Positions 35,101 to 43,102 of a DNA stretch of 64,000 nt are shown in pieces. The notes under the pieces were generated by a model. That model worked only from the letters and a program-made list of their open reading frames with translations, did no database searches and was not told the DNA's origin. The number at the start of each line of letters is the position of its first letter. Positions within the stretch are counted from its first letter, which is position 1. Made by a program: the position numbers and the translations under genes. The DNA is from Veillonella denticariosi JCM 15641 (lineage in GTDB: Bacteria; Bacillota; Negativicutes; Veillonellales; Veillonellaceae): NCBI RefSeq assembly GCF_002959855.1, contig NZ_PPDB01000001.1, positions 310,001-374,000 of the forward strand. Direction: 5' to 3'.

Positions 35101-35900
35101 GCCTTTGTTTTCGATACATATAATTTGTTGCGGCCGTTTATATACTCTTCGAGGGCTTCCTTGATAGGGCCGGTGAAACGATTATCCTCGATGGTGATAT
35201 CCGTCAATTCCGTCATAAATGTAGTATGACGACAATGGTCGGACCAGTAGGTATCGAAGAGGCGAATTTCCGTAATCGTCGGGTTTCTACGCTCCACATC
35301 GGTGTATTGCTGGCGGATTAATTGAAGATCCGCTACGGTCATGGCAAGACCGTAGTTGTCGATGAGGGACTTTAAATCGTCATCGCTCATCTCTGTGAAA
35401 CCGTCGATGGTCGCCACCGGATTCGGTTCCTCAAGGTCGAGGGCCAATGTGCTCAGCATATCGAGGCTTGCTTCGCGGGAGTCCACGGGATTGATGTAGT
35501 AGGCTTTAATCGCCTGTTTTTGTGCTTCCGTGAAAGTTCCCTCTATGGCATATACACGGGCGCAACGCACGATGTGTCCCGATGTAAGGGTGAGCATGGA
35601 GATGCATTGCTCCGCACTGTCCGCTCGTTGATCGTATTGCCCCGGTACATATTCAACAGCGAATACGAGGCCGTCTATAGACGGTAATGTATCCATGATT
35701 GTATCTACCGGCGGTTCGGAGAAAATAAGATTTTTGGCTTTTCCCAGGTCCTTTTCGGATAGATGCTCGATATCATAACGTTCATAGATTGTTACCGCGG
35801 TAGCCGGCAAGGATAACTCCTGCTGTAAGGTGTGTAACATACGTTCTGATTCTTGATTGAAAGATTCTCGTTTCGTTACGAATAAGCGTTGAATAGCCAT
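32160..35900 (-). CDS. purL: phosphoribosylformylglycinamidine synthase, single-chain form
   Basis: Converts FGAR, ATP and glutamine to FGAM, step 4 of purine synthesis. It has 1246 residues, the large form with synthetase and glutaminase in one chain as in some Clostridia and Negativicutes, not the PurS/PurL/PurQ trio. Seen: the linker region FDTYWSDHCRHTTFMTEL near 222, KNETHNHPTEIEPFGGAATCLGG near 315, GGCGGATGSSKEH near 455, and the C-terminal glutaminase with PGTNCEYD, LGICNGFQAL (catalytic Cys) and SHGEGRF. AGGAGG precedes the ATG. It lies apart from the purE cluster on the opposite strand, divergent from a LysR gene. Confidence 0.96.
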   Translation of the reverse strand: MAIQRLFVTKRESFNQESERMLHTLQQELSLPATAVTIYERYDIEHLSEKDLGKAKNLIFSEPPVDTIMDTLPSIDGLVFAVEYVPGQYDQRADSAEQCISMLTLTSGHIVRCARVYAIEGTFTEAQKQAIKAYYINPVDSREASLDMLSTLALDLEEPNPVATIDGFTEMSDDDLKSLIDNYGLAMTVADLQLIRQQYTDVERRNPTITEIRLFDTYWSDHCRHTTFMTELTDITIEDNRFTGPIKEALEEYINGRNKLYVSKTKARSLMDMATLAVKELRHAGGLTNLDESEEINACTIIVPVDVNGTTEEWLLLFKNETHNHPTEIEPFGGAATCLGGCIRDPLSGRAYVYQAMRVTGAGDPHTSLEDTLKGKLPQKKITREAARGYSSYGNQIGLATGEVKEYYHPGYVAKRMEIGAVIGAAPRNQVRREEPVAGDVIVLLGGKTGRDGCGGATGSSKEHTTESLATCGAEVQKGNALTERKIQRLFRRPEVTTLIKRCNDFGAGGVSVAIGELTDGVTINLDSVPKKYAGLDGTELAISESQERMACVIAPSDIDRFKKFCDEENLECTVVADVTDTNRLIMNWKGETIVDISRDFLNTNGAKQQQTAIVTTPDEKSYFRRGSASVDNFKEQWLAAVSDLNTASQQGLVECFDSTVGANTVLMPFGGKFQKTPTQGMVAKLPVLHGETTTASIMTHGFVPELSDWSPYHGAQYAVLLSVAKLVALGGNRKSAYLTLQEYFEHLTTAESWGKPVSALLGAYKAQKELEIGAIGGKDSMSGTFMDLTVPPTLVSFAVDTTSAKNIISQDLKGADHRLVFFDVPRTYNDTPDWDRFKENCDILQEEIEKGRIYSAYVVDHGGIPEAVTKMALGNNIGVKFDKYAERVLFQPALGAFIAEVDIKAVNHLLELLDLKVIGVTQSDPVIEWNGQSVSLKEVQAAYEAPLNDIFPMYAKNGTGEAVAYIHDQHAKPRSTSLGAKPKVLIPVFPGTNCEYDSARAFERAGADTDIVIIRNQTPEQLKESIDVIKGKLAQSQILMFPGGFSAGDEPDGSGKFMATLFRNPYLAEGLENLLYKQDGLVLGICNGFQALIKLGLLPGGHIETLTADHPTLTYNTIGRHISRMVHTKVISTKSPWMSEAKAGEIYTVPISHGEGRFIASPQQVLEFNKTGQIATQYVDFNGIASMDSRFNPNQSVAAIEGIYSPDGRVFGKMAHSERCGADISKNIPGNLELPIFTSGVKYFK

Positions 35901-36025
35901 TGTAGCCTCCTCAAATGTATAAATTCCGTTTATGGAGTTGACAAAATAAGTATAATCGGTCTAGACTTATAAGTAAAGATAATCTTATTAATGAAAAGAT
36001 TAGAATTTCTAATAAATGTGAAAAA

Positions 36026-36115
36026 TTCATGAAGGTCATAAGACCTGAAGTTCATGAAGAACTCTACGCGATTGCTGAGCATTTTGCTAGATAAGCTGAG
36101 CATCCTGCCAGATAA
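36026..36115. repeat. repeat block between purL and the LysR gene
   Basis: TTCATGAAG occurs at 36026-36034 and 36051-36059, flanking AGGTC-ATAA-GACCT. Then a 21-bp unit beginning GCTGAGCAT and ending AGATAA is repeated head to tail at 36074-36094 and 36095-36115, with three T-to-C differences. Spacing of exactly two helical turns suits cooperative binding sites. Confidence 0.6.
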
Positions 36116-36185
36116 AGAGTTTTGATTGACGTATGTATTAATTTATACAAAGTTCCATTATTAGTATATAACAGAGGTGAATAAA

Positions 36186-37091
36186 ATGGCAGTATCTGCA
36201 GATTTATACAGAACTTTTTTAGGTGTCGGTTTGTATTTATCTTTTTCTCGTGCAGCGAAGGAACTCGGAGTGTCTCAGTCCGCCATCAGTCAAAGTATTA
36301 AACAGTTGGAAGGGGAACTCAATATGCCCCTTTTCGTGAGGACTACAAAATCCGTAGGCTTTACACCGGAAGGCAAGGAACTTTTTGATACGGTGGCAAA
36401 GGCGTTTTCCATTTTGGATAATGGCGTTACTCAACTGCAGGAACGTGTGAATCAGGCTTATGAAAGTTTAAATCTGGCAGCTACGGATACTTTGTGCCGT
36501 CATTTTCTGTTGCCCTACTTTCATAAGTGGCAGTTACAGGAAAGCGAAATCGGTTTGCATATCATCAATAAACCGTCACCGGACTGTGTGCAGCTGGTGC
36601 TCGATAAGGAAGCGCAGTTAGCCGTGGTCAATGATTACGAAGGATTGCGGGAAAATCCTCAGCTGGAGGTGACCACTCTAGCGACAATTCAAGATGTTTT
36701 TGTAGGCGGTCATGAATATAAAGGGGCCGGATTCTTTGATCAGGGGCGCCTTCTGAATGAACCGATGCTTTTACTGCAAAAGGGAACTGCAAGTCGAACA
36801 TTCTTTGATGAAGTGACTCATGGTGCATGCCGCAAGCCTCGTTTTGAACTGGGCAGCGTCGATGTGTTGCTGGACCTCGTGGAAATCAACATGGGGATTG
36901 CTATGTTGCCGAGTCATGTGGTACAGGAAAAAATGCAGGAAGGCGCTATCGTACGTATTGATACGGATATCCCTGTGCCGACTCGCGATATCGTCCTCGT
37001 ACGCTCCCGACTGGTGCCGCAATCGGAAGGAGCTGCACGATTTACGGCGCTGCTTGTAAATAAGGAAAGTAATCGGGATAAAATTTTATAA
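36186..37091 (+). CDS. LysR-family transcriptional regulator
   Basis: 301 residues. The N-terminal winged HTH is clear (FSRAAKELGVSQSAISQSIKQLEGELNMPLFVRTTKSVGFTPEG, about residues 18-62). The effector domain from about 90 onward is standard LysR. The start is ATG 36186 behind GAGGTG; the GTG at 36177 overlaps that RBS. It diverges from purL with a repeat-rich gap, so self-regulation and purL control are both possible (inference). The ligand is unknown. A strong terminator separates it from xpt. Confidence 0.92.
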   Translation: MAVSADLYRTFLGVGLYLSFSRAAKELGVSQSAISQSIKQLEGELNMPLFVRTTKSVGFTPEGKELFDTVAKAFSILDNGVTQLQERVNQAYESLNLAATDTLCRHFLLPYFHKWQLQESEIGLHIINKPSPDCVQLVLDKEAQLAVVNDYEGLRENPQLEVTTLATIQDVFVGGHEYKGAGFFDQGRLLNEPMLLLQKGTASRTFFDEVTHGACRKPRFELGSVDVLLDLVEINMGIAMLPSHVVQEKMQEGAIVRIDTDIPVPTRDIVLVRSRLVPQSEGAARFTALLVNKESNRDKIL

Positions 37092-37119
37092 ATCATATAC
37101 TTTATACTAATTATGCTGG

Positions 37120-37165
37120 ACTGCATTTCAAACTTCTCGCGAGGAGTTTGAAATGCAGTTTATAT
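37120..37165 (+). terminator. LysR gene terminator
   Basis: A stem of about 19 bp (ACTGCATTTCAAACT with its complement, plus CTCG/CGAG at the tip), 37120-37159, then TTATATTTT. Confidence 0.9.
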
Positions 37166-37222
37166 TTTGATAAAGTATAGTTTTATTTTTAAATAATATA
37201 TGAAATGTGCTTTCAATATATA

Positions 37223-37252
37223 TTGACCCTGAGCCCCTATTTACGTTAAAAT
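37223..37252 (+). promoter_or_regulatory. xpt promoter
   Basis: TTGACC (37223-37228) and TAAAAT (37247-37252), with an 18-bp spacer. The leader to the ATG is only about 25 nt, too short for the purine riboswitch that precedes xpt in many Firmicutes. Confidence 0.6.
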
Positions 37253-37282
37253 TTAAAGATAGTTATACGGAGGTATAAGCAC

Positions 37283-37858
37283 ATGGAATTATTAAAGCAA
37301 CGCATTCGAGATGAGGGCATCGTCCTCAATAATCGCGTGTTAAAAGTAGATGGATTTTTGAATCATCAAATCGATCCGCATTTGTTCAAAGCCATCGGAA
37401 AGGAAATTGCAGATCGCTATCGTGACGCGGGGGTACAACGGATTGTCACCATAGAAGCATCGGGTATCGCATTAGCATTGATGGCCGCATTGGAACTCGA
37501 TGTACCGTTGGTATTTGCGCGCAAGAAAAAATCGATTCTCATGGTGGATGAGGTATATCATTCCGTTGTCTATTCCTATACAAAGGAAGAAAACTATGAA
37601 ATCACGATTTCCAAAAAGTTCTTGCCTGCCGGTGAAAAGGTATTGATTATCGATGATTTCTTGGCATCCGGTGAAGCCGCTATGGGGCTGGCTAAATTGG
37701 TGCAGGAAGCAGGTGATGAAGTGGTAGGTATGGCGATTGCCATCGAAAAATCCTTTCAGCCGGGACGTGAACGCCTTGAAAATGCGGGATTCCGTGTAGA
37801 GTCGTTAGTGCGTATCAAAGAATTCAAGGATAATGGTTGTGTATTTTTAGAAGACTGA
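37283..37858 (+). CDS. xpt: xanthine phosphoribosyltransferase
   Basis: A purine salvage enzyme making XMP from xanthine and PRPP. 191 residues, the usual Xpt length. Seen: LNNRVLKVDGFLNHQIDP near residue 16, TIEASGIALALMAALEL near 56 (base and PRPP contact region), FARKKKSILM near 78 and the PRPP loop VLIIDDFLASGEAAMGL near 123-139. CGGAGGT precedes the ATG. Followed by two YbjN-like genes, 38 nt to the first of them, on the same transcript as far as can be seen. Confidence 0.95.
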   Translation: MELLKQRIRDEGIVLNNRVLKVDGFLNHQIDPHLFKAIGKEIADRYRDAGVQRIVTIEASGIALALMAALELDVPLVFARKKKSILMVDEVYHSVVYSYTKEENYEITISKKFLPAGEKVLIIDDFLASGEAAMGLAKLVQEAGDEVVGMAIAIEKSFQPGRERLENAGFRVESLVRIKEFKDNGCVFLED

Positions 37859-37895
37859 TGTGTGTGTGGTCTTGTTATTAGTTGTAGAGGGTATT

Positions 37896-38345
37896 ATGAA
37901 TCACAAAGCAGAAAAATTTGATTTACTTGTAGCAGATCTTGAAAAAGGCGGTAACGGTTGGTTTCTTAAGGAGGAATTGACCGATGACTTAAATACAGTT
38001 GTATATCACGGTCGTTTAGATGTGCATGAAAACAGCCTGCCTGTGTTTATCGTAGTGGATGATTCCGCATTTTCCTATGTGCGTGTAGCGATTACGACGA
38101 CATCTGTTGCAAAAGATATGATTCCTTCCGTGTTAGAAGAATTGAATACATTAAATCAGGAATATAAAGTATCTAAATATTATGTAAGCAATGAAGACGG
38201 TAATATATATATGGATATTTCCGTTCCTACATTGGATGAACAGTTTGACCCTAGCGTACTGGTGAATATCTTATTAGGTGTAATCCAACCTCACTTGGAT
38301 GAGGTACATCAAGGTATTCTAAAGGTAGCGGGCATAGTTAAATAG
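37896..38345 (+). CDS. YbjN-like small protein, first of a pair
   Basis: A 149-residue soluble protein with no signal peptide. The alternation of hydrophobic strands (LPVFIVVDDSAFSYVRVAI, YKVSKYYVSNEDGNIYMDISVP) followed by a helix suggests the YbjN/type III chaperone-like fold. I cannot assign a function. ATG 37896, behind AGAGGGT, is preferred over the in-frame GTG at 37860, which overlaps the xpt stop region. The next gene is a diverged paralogue with the same layout. Confidence 0.6.
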   Translation: MNHKAEKFDLLVADLEKGGNGWFLKEELTDDLNTVVYHGRLDVHENSLPVFIVVDDSAFSYVRVAITTTSVAKDMIPSVLEELNTLNQEYKVSKYYVSNEDGNIYMDISVPTLDEQFDPSVLVNILLGVIQPHLDEVHQGILKVAGIVK

Positions 38346-38353
38346 AGGTCGTT

Positions 38354-38794
38354 ATGAATCCGAAAGCACTAGCCTTTGACAAATTTATGAAAGAAGAGCA
38401 GATAACGTCTTTTGAACGCAAGGATTTTGAAGATGAAGACGGTACTGTCGTATATCGTTCGTACATCAAATCTCCGTTGTGGGATATGCCGTTATTTGTG
38501 ATCTTAGATAATAGTATTTACAGCGTTATCCGTTTGGTTTTGGGCCCTGAAAAGGTGACAGCTCAGAATATGACTGCCTTAAATGCGCTTATCAACCGTG
38601 AAAATGCAACGTATAAGAATTATAAACTTTATATTGACGAGCAGGATTCCAGTTTATATCTGGACTGCGTATATATGTGTGCTGATGATGCTTTCGAGCC
38701 TACCTTGATGTATGCGTTGATGTCATCTATCGTGGATTATATTCCCGAATCTGTAGGTGAATTGAAAAGCGCTTTTGAAAGTACGGCGCATTAG
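38354..38794 (+). CDS. YbjN-like small protein, second of a pair
   Basis: 146 residues. The layout matches the preceding protein: an N-terminal helix (KALAFDKFMKEEQI), then VVYRSYIKS, MPLFVILDNSIYSVIRLVL and YKLYIDEQDSSLYLDCVYM, which correspond to the strand segments of its neighbour. The two look like an old tandem duplication with low identity. The ATG lies 8 nt after the previous stop. The function is not known; the link with xpt is positional only. Confidence 0.6.
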   Translation: MNPKALAFDKFMKEEQITSFERKDFEDEDGTVVYRSYIKSPLWDMPLFVILDNSIYSVIRLVLGPEKVTAQNMTALNALINRENATYKNYKLYIDEQDSSLYLDCVYMCADDAFEPTLMYALMSSIVDYIPESVGELKSAFESTAH

Positions 38795-38866
38795 AACATG
38801 ATGTAGCTGGTTTATAAATATATAGCTGCTGATGTATAAAAGAATATATCGTTCGGAAATTAAATA

Positions 38867-38906
38867 AAAGAGACAATCGATTCAATAAATCGACTGTCTC
38901 TTTTTT
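38867..38906 (+). terminator. xpt operon terminator
   Basis: AAAGAGACA-TCGATT pairs with AATCGA-TGTCTCTTT with one mismatch, then T6. Confidence 0.92.
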
Positions 38907-39096
38907 GTATACTGGAAACTATATGATAAATATGATTATATCCTGTCATAAAAGACTTTGATGACACTGTTTCAATCGAAGTGAAGTATCTGATTTATTA
39001 TGTGGATTCTTCATGGATCTTATTTCTTAATCATTCGATTGTTCGATATATTATGAACAATAACAAAAACTTATATATTAATTATTCGAAAAAGTA
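38907..39096. other. AT-rich gap before the purE promoter
   Basis: No gene or conserved RNA is seen. There is no match to a purine riboswitch aptamer. Confidence 0.5.
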
Positions 39097-39125
39097 TTGA
39101 CCGAAGGTTTTGTGAGTGTTACAAT
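39097..39125 (+). promoter_or_regulatory. purE operon promoter
   Basis: TTGACC (39097-39102), an exact 17-bp spacer and TACAAT (39120-39125). The expected start near 39132 puts the leader ORF at about +20. Confidence 0.8.
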
Positions 39126-39150
39126 TTAGCTACCAAAAGGAGGTAGCACC

Positions 39151-39243
39151 ATGAAACACTTTTATCAACAATTAACAAGTGAATCTTCGGAGGCTATCCG
39201 TGCGCATTTGACCCGGTCTGTTCAGGCTGGGCTTTTTTATTAG
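39151..39243 (+). CDS. 30-residue leader peptide upstream of purE
   Basis: An ATG at 39151 follows a very strong Shine-Dalgarno (AAAAGGAGG, 39135-39143). The frame reads MKHFYQQLTSESSEAI, then RAHLTRSVQAGLFY, and stops at TAG 39241-39243. That TAG is part of the purE Shine-Dalgarno TAGGAGG, so translation is coupled. The frame's last third encodes an intrinsic terminator (39212-39238). This layout suggests a leader peptide whose translation decides whether the terminator forms. There is no run of a single rare codon. The function is inferred; no homologue is known to me. Confidence 0.55.
   Translation: MKHFYQQLTSESSEAIRAHLTRSVQAGLFY
39212..39238 (+). terminator. candidate attenuator inside the purE leader ORF
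   Basis: CCCGGTCT (39212-39219) pairs with AGGCTGGG (39224-39231), eight pairs of which two are G-U, around a GTTC loop. A C and six T follow (39232-39238). It lies 14 nt before the purE start and inside the leader peptide frame. Confidence 0.65.
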
Positions 39244-39251
39244 GAGGTTAT

Positions 39252-39743
39252 ATGAAGGTCGGTATCATCATGGGCAGCAAGTCCGATTTGGACATAATGA
39301 AGAAGGCATCTGCCGTATTGGATGAATTTAATATTCCCTATGAAATGGTTATTGCTTCGGCTCATCGTACGCCGGAGGCTGTGCGGTCCTTCGTAACACG
39401 CCTCGAAGCGGAAAGCGCTATCGCCTTTATTGCCGGTGCCGGTGCGGCGGCTCATTTACCGGGGGTTGTGGCAAGCTTTACAACGCTTCCCGTTATCGGT
39501 ATTCCTCTTAATGCGACGGCTCTTAAGGGCGTCGACTCATTACTTGCCATCGTTCAGATGCCGTCCGGTATGCCTGTGGCGACGATGGCTGTGGACGGGG
39601 CTAAAAATGCGGCTCTCTTTGCGGTACAGATCGGTGCCGCTTTCAATAAAGAATTAAAAGAACGATACGAGCAATATCGAAAGGATATGGCGGATAAAGT
39701 GTTAGCGGACAATGAGGCATTGCAGAGCGAACTCGGTAAATGA
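39252..39743 (+). CDS. purE: N5-carboxyaminoimidazole ribonucleotide mutase
   Basis: 163 residues. It rearranges N5-CAIR to CAIR in purine synthesis. Seen: IIMGSKSDLDIM at the start (GSxSD), IASAHRTPEAV near residue 36 (SAHRTP is the class I form) and the PVIGIPLNATALKGVDSLLAIVQMPSGMPVATMAV stretch. First gene of purE-C-F-M-N-H-D. Class I PurE normally needs PurK to make N5-CAIR, but no purK is in the cluster. The RBS TAGGAGG overlaps the leader ORF stop. Confidence 0.96.
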   Translation: MKVGIIMGSKSDLDIMKKASAVLDEFNIPYEMVIASAHRTPEAVRSFVTRLEAESAIAFIAGAGAAAHLPGVVASFTTLPVIGIPLNATALKGVDSLLAIVQMPSGMPVATMAVDGAKNAALFAVQIGAAFNKELKERYEQYRKDMADKVLADNEALQSELGK

Positions 39744-39894
39744 TGTCGATTCAGACTGTATCGTCCGCTGCGAGGTAATATATCTCACGATGAATACTTC
39801 GGAATTTTCGGAATTAAAGTTTTTAATATTAACAGTTTCAGCATTTATTCCGGTTAAAATAGATCATTCATAATTTACGGCAAAGGAGATCATC

Positions 39895-40623
39895 ATGGCT
39901 AACATCGAACTGGACAAATTGACATTATTGTATGAAGGTAAAGCGAAACAGGTGTATCAGACAGATAATAAAGATGAATACATTGTACATTATAAGGATG
40001 ATGCCACCGCATTTAACGGCGAAAAACATGACACGATTCTAGGTAAGGGCGTATTGAACAATAAGATTTCCTCGTTCTTCTTTGAACTGCTAAAAAAAGA
40101 AGGTGTACCGACTCATTTTATCCGTCGTGAAGATGACCGCAATCAATTGGTACTTACCTTAGATATCATTCCATTAGAAGTTATTATTCGTAACATTGCA
40201 GCGGGCTCCATGGCGAAACGCTTCGGCATCGAAGAAGGAACACCTTTACAACATCCGATTCTAGAATTCTGTTATAAAAACGATGAATTAGGCGATCCTT
40301 TTGCCAATGAATCGCAGATTACGGCGCTCGGATGGGCTACGCAGGAAGAACTTGATACGATTTCTACCATCACTTTAAAAGTAAATGATATTTTAAAGAA
40401 ATTTTTGGCTACAAAAAATGTAACCCTTGTAGATTTTAAAGTGGAATTCGGCAGACATAACGGCGAAGTGCTTTTAGGGGATGAAATTTCTCCTGATACA
40501 TGCCGTTTCTGGGACGCTACAACGGGTGACAAGCTTGATAAAGACCGTTTCCGTCGCGATCTCGGCAATGTTGAAGAAGCCTATAAGGAGATGTTGTTCC
40601 GCCTCACAGGCGAGCGTGCTTAA
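39895..40623 (+). CDS. purC: SAICAR synthase
   Basis: Phosphoribosylaminoimidazole-succinocarboxamide synthase, 242 residues. It condenses CAIR with aspartate using ATP. Seen: [14 protein letters not shown] near residue 11 (nucleotide loop), [17 protein letters not shown] near 40, [17 protein letters not shown] near 101, [10 protein letters not shown] near 180 and [13 protein letters not shown] near 198. AAGGAG precedes the ATG. The 151-nt gap after purE has no clear terminator, so the operon probably continues through it. Confidence 0.97.
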   Translation: MANIELDKLTLLYEGKAKQVYQTDNKDEYIVHYKDDATAFNGEKHDTILGKGVLNNKISSFFFELLKKEGVPTHFIRREDDRNQLVLTLDIIPLEVIIRNIAAGSMAKRFGIEEGTPLQHPILEFCYKNDELGDPFANESQITALGWATQEELDTISTITLKVNDILKKFLATKNVTLVDFKVEFGRHNGEVLLGDEISPDTCRFWDATTGDKLDKDRFRRDLGNVEEAYKEMLFRLTGERA

Positions 40624-40635
40624 TCGGAGTGACTC

Positions 40636-42054
40636 ATGAATTACGATCCTATTTTTGACAAGTGGCATGAAGAATGCGGTGTGTTCGGCATCTTTGATCA
40701 TACCGTAGATGTGGCTCGTTATGTGTACTGGGGTTTGTTTGCGTTACAACATCGGGGGCAGGAAAGCGCCGGTATCGCCGTTACGGATGGGCACGATGTG
40801 GAATTGAAAAAGGGCATGGGTCTTTTGACGGAGGCTATTAAGGAATTGCCGACCTTGCCGAGTTATATGGGAACCGGTCATGTCAGGTATTCCACGACGG
40901 GCTCCAATAATCCTCGCAATATTCAACCATTGGTTATTCATTATCAGGGCGGACAGATTGCGGTGGCTCACAATGGTAATTTGACGAATGCCCTTACTAT
41001 CCGCAAGCGCCTTGAAGCGGACGGTTCGATCTTTCAGACGACCATGGATTCGGAGGTTATCGTAAATTTAATTGCCCGGTCCAAGGCTGCCACACAGGTA
41101 GAACGCATCGCCGATGCGGCGCGTCAAATCGAGGGGGCTTTTTCGTTGGTTATTACCACAAATGATTCTCTTGTGGGCCTTCGCGATCCGCAGGGATTCA
41201 GACCTCTCTGCTTAGGCAAGACCGAGAACGGATATGTACTGTCTAGTGAAAGCTGCGCTTTTGACGCGATTAAGGCGGAGTTTATACGCCATATCGATCC
41301 GGGTGAAATGGTCATTATCGATGATAGCGGTGTACGCAGCACTATCTATGCGGAGCCCGAAAAAATCGATAAAAAGCTATGCGTTTTTGAATATATTTAT
41401 TTCGCCCGCTCCGACAGTCATATCGACGGTCAGTCGGTGTATGAAGCGCGTATCAACATGGGGCGTGAATTATATAATGAAACAAAATATGATGCGGATA
41501 TTGTCATGTCCATCCCCGATTCGGGAACGACCGCCGCATTAGGATATGCAAGAGCCTCCGGAATTCCTTTCGCGGAAGGTCTCATTAAAAATCGTTACAG
41601 CGGACGTACATTTATCAAACCGAATCAGGAGGAACGTGAGCTGGCGGTGCGCATGAAACTCAACGCATTGCCTCATGTCGTCAGCGGAAAGCGTATCGTT
41701 CTCATCGATGATTCCATCGTGCGAGGTACTACGAGCGGACTCATCGTTAAAATGTTAAAAGAGGCGGGCGCCAAAGAAGTTTACATGTGCGTCAGCTCTC
41801 CCACCATTGAGTACTCCTGCCATTACGGCATCGATACGTCGGTCAGAAAAGAACTCATTGCAGCGACTCATACGGTGGATGAGATTAAGAGCTATATTCA
41901 TGCGGATAAGTTACATTATTTATCCCGTGAGGGGCTCTGTCGCGCTGTTTCGGGCGTAGGCGCAAAAGATTTATGTTTCGCCTGCTTCAATGGTGATTAC
42001 AGTGTTGCGGTTCCGTCGGAACAGGAGGAAGGGGTCAAATATGTGCTCGAATAA
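40636..42054 (+). CDS. purF: amidophosphoribosyltransferase
   Basis: The committed step of purine synthesis: PRPP plus glutamine to phosphoribosylamine. 472 residues. The propeptide-type start MNYDPIFDKWHEE precedes C14 (ECGVFGIF), which should become the N-terminal nucleophile after processing. Then GQESAGIAV, GHVRYSTTGSN and AHNGNLTN (Ntn glutaminase). The PRT loop VLIDDSIVRGTTS is near residue 354, and late cysteines (CHYG, RAVSGVGAKDLCFACF) resemble the Fe-S-type PurF. It lies 12 nt after purC; its 3' end overlaps purM by 14 nt. Confidence 0.97.
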   Translation: MNYDPIFDKWHEECGVFGIFDHTVDVARYVYWGLFALQHRGQESAGIAVTDGHDVELKKGMGLLTEAIKELPTLPSYMGTGHVRYSTTGSNNPRNIQPLVIHYQGGQIAVAHNGNLTNALTIRKRLEADGSIFQTTMDSEVIVNLIARSKAATQVERIADAARQIEGAFSLVITTNDSLVGLRDPQGFRPLCLGKTENGYVLSSESCAFDAIKAEFIRHIDPGEMVIIDDSGVRSTIYAEPEKIDKKLCVFEYIYFARSDSHIDGQSVYEARINMGRELYNETKYDADIVMSIPDSGTTAALGYARASGIPFAEGLIKNRYSGRTFIKPNQEERELAVRMKLNALPHVVSGKRIVLIDDSIVRGTTSGLIVKMLKEAGAKEVYMCVSSPTIEYSCHYGIDTSVRKELIAATHTVDEIKSYIHADKLHYLSREGLCRAVSGVGAKDLCFACFNGDYSVAVPSEQEEGVKYVLE

Positions 42055-43102
42055 AACCAGTTTAACCTATCGTGACGCCGGTGTTGATATCGATGCGGGA
42101 AACCGCGCCGTGGAATTGATGAAGGAATCCGTAAAGCGCACTTATACTCTCGGGGTAGTAGGAGATTTAGGAGGCTTTGGAGGCCTGTACTCCTTGGCGG
42201 GGCACAGCATGACGGATCCCATGCTCGTATCCGGTACTGATGGGGTAGGGACGAAATTACGACTCGCCATCATGATGGATAAACACGATACAATCGGTCA
42301 GGATTGTGTGGCGATGAGTGTGAACGATATCCTCGTTCAGGGGGCGACGCCTCTATTTTTCCTCGATTACATTGCAGTGGGCAAGTTGGACCCGGTGAAA
42401 GTCGCGGATATTGTGCGCGGTGTAGCGCGGGCATGCGAGGAATCAGGCTGTGCTCTATTGGGTGGTGAAACAGCCGAGATGGCGGGATTCTACGATAATG
42501 ATGATTATGATGTGGCCGGCTTTGCTGTGGGAATCGTTGATCGACCTAAACTTATTACCGGTGAACATATCGCGGAGGGAGATATCATTTTGGGATTGCC
42601 TTCGTCCGGTGTTCACTCAAATGGATTTTCATTGGTTCGTAAAATCGTATTTGAACATAAGAAATTCTCCATCGATACCAGAATTCCTGAGTTCGGCAAA
42701 ACCTTGGGTGAGGAGTTATTGACGCCGACACGGCTGTATCCGAAGGCTGTATTGCCGCTCCTAGAGAAAAATCTGCTCAAAGGGATGGTTCATATTACGG
42801 GTGGCGGCTTTTATGAAAATATTCCTCGCATTCTGCCTAAAGGCATAACGGCTCATATTGATGTCAGTACATGGCCTCGCCTGCCGGTATTTACAAAACT
42901 GCAGGAGTGGGGTAATGTGGCATGGCCTGAAATGTACCGTACTTTCAATATGGGAATCGGCATGATTCTCGTCGTGTCACCTGAACAGGCGGACGTAGTG
43001 AAAGCGGATCTTGCGAAACGGAATGAAGCGGTTTATGAAATCGGCCGTGTCGTTAATGGTGACGGCCCTGTAGTTCTCAAAGGGGCTGAATTTGATGCAT
43101 GA
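42041..43102 (+). CDS. purM: AIR synthase (phosphoribosylformylglycinamidine cyclo-ligase)
   Basis: Closes the imidazole ring of FGAM using ATP. 353 residues. Seen: TYRDAGVDIDAGNRAVELMK near residue 8, SGTDGVGTKLRLA near 67, VAMSVNDILVQGATPLFFLDY near 88, LLGGETAEMAGFY near 137 and GLPSSGVHSNGFSLVRK near 183. ATG 42041 lies inside the last codons of purF, behind AGGAGGAAGGGG, so the two are translationally coupled. An upstream in-frame start at 41990 is deep inside purF and lacks support. Overlaps purN by 8 nt. Confidence 0.96.
   Translation: MCSNKTSLTYRDAGVDIDAGNRAVELMKESVKRTYTLGVVGDLGGFGGLYSLAGHSMTDPMLVSGTDGVGTKLRLAIMMDKHDTIGQDCVAMSVNDILVQGATPLFFLDYIAVGKLDPVKVADIVRGVARACEESGCALLGGETAEMAGFYDNDDYDVAGFAVGIVDRPKLITGEHIAEGDIILGLPSSGVHSNGFSLVRKIVFEHKKFSIDTRIPEFGKTLGEELLTPTRLYPKAVLPLLEKNLLKGMVHITGGGFYENIPRILPKGITAHIDVSTWPRLPVFTKLQEWGNVAWPEMYRTFNMGIGMILVVSPEQADVVKADLAKRNEAVYEIGRVVNGDGPVVLKGAEFDA

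Noticed and set aside
36074-36115. CRISPR-like repeat
   Set aside because: Only two units directly adjacent with no spacer and no cas gene nearby.
37160-37282. Purine riboswitch upstream of xpt
   Set aside because: Expected by analogy with Bacillus, but the promoter leaves only about 25 nt of leader and no three-way-junction aptamer is visible. The same holds for the purE leader.
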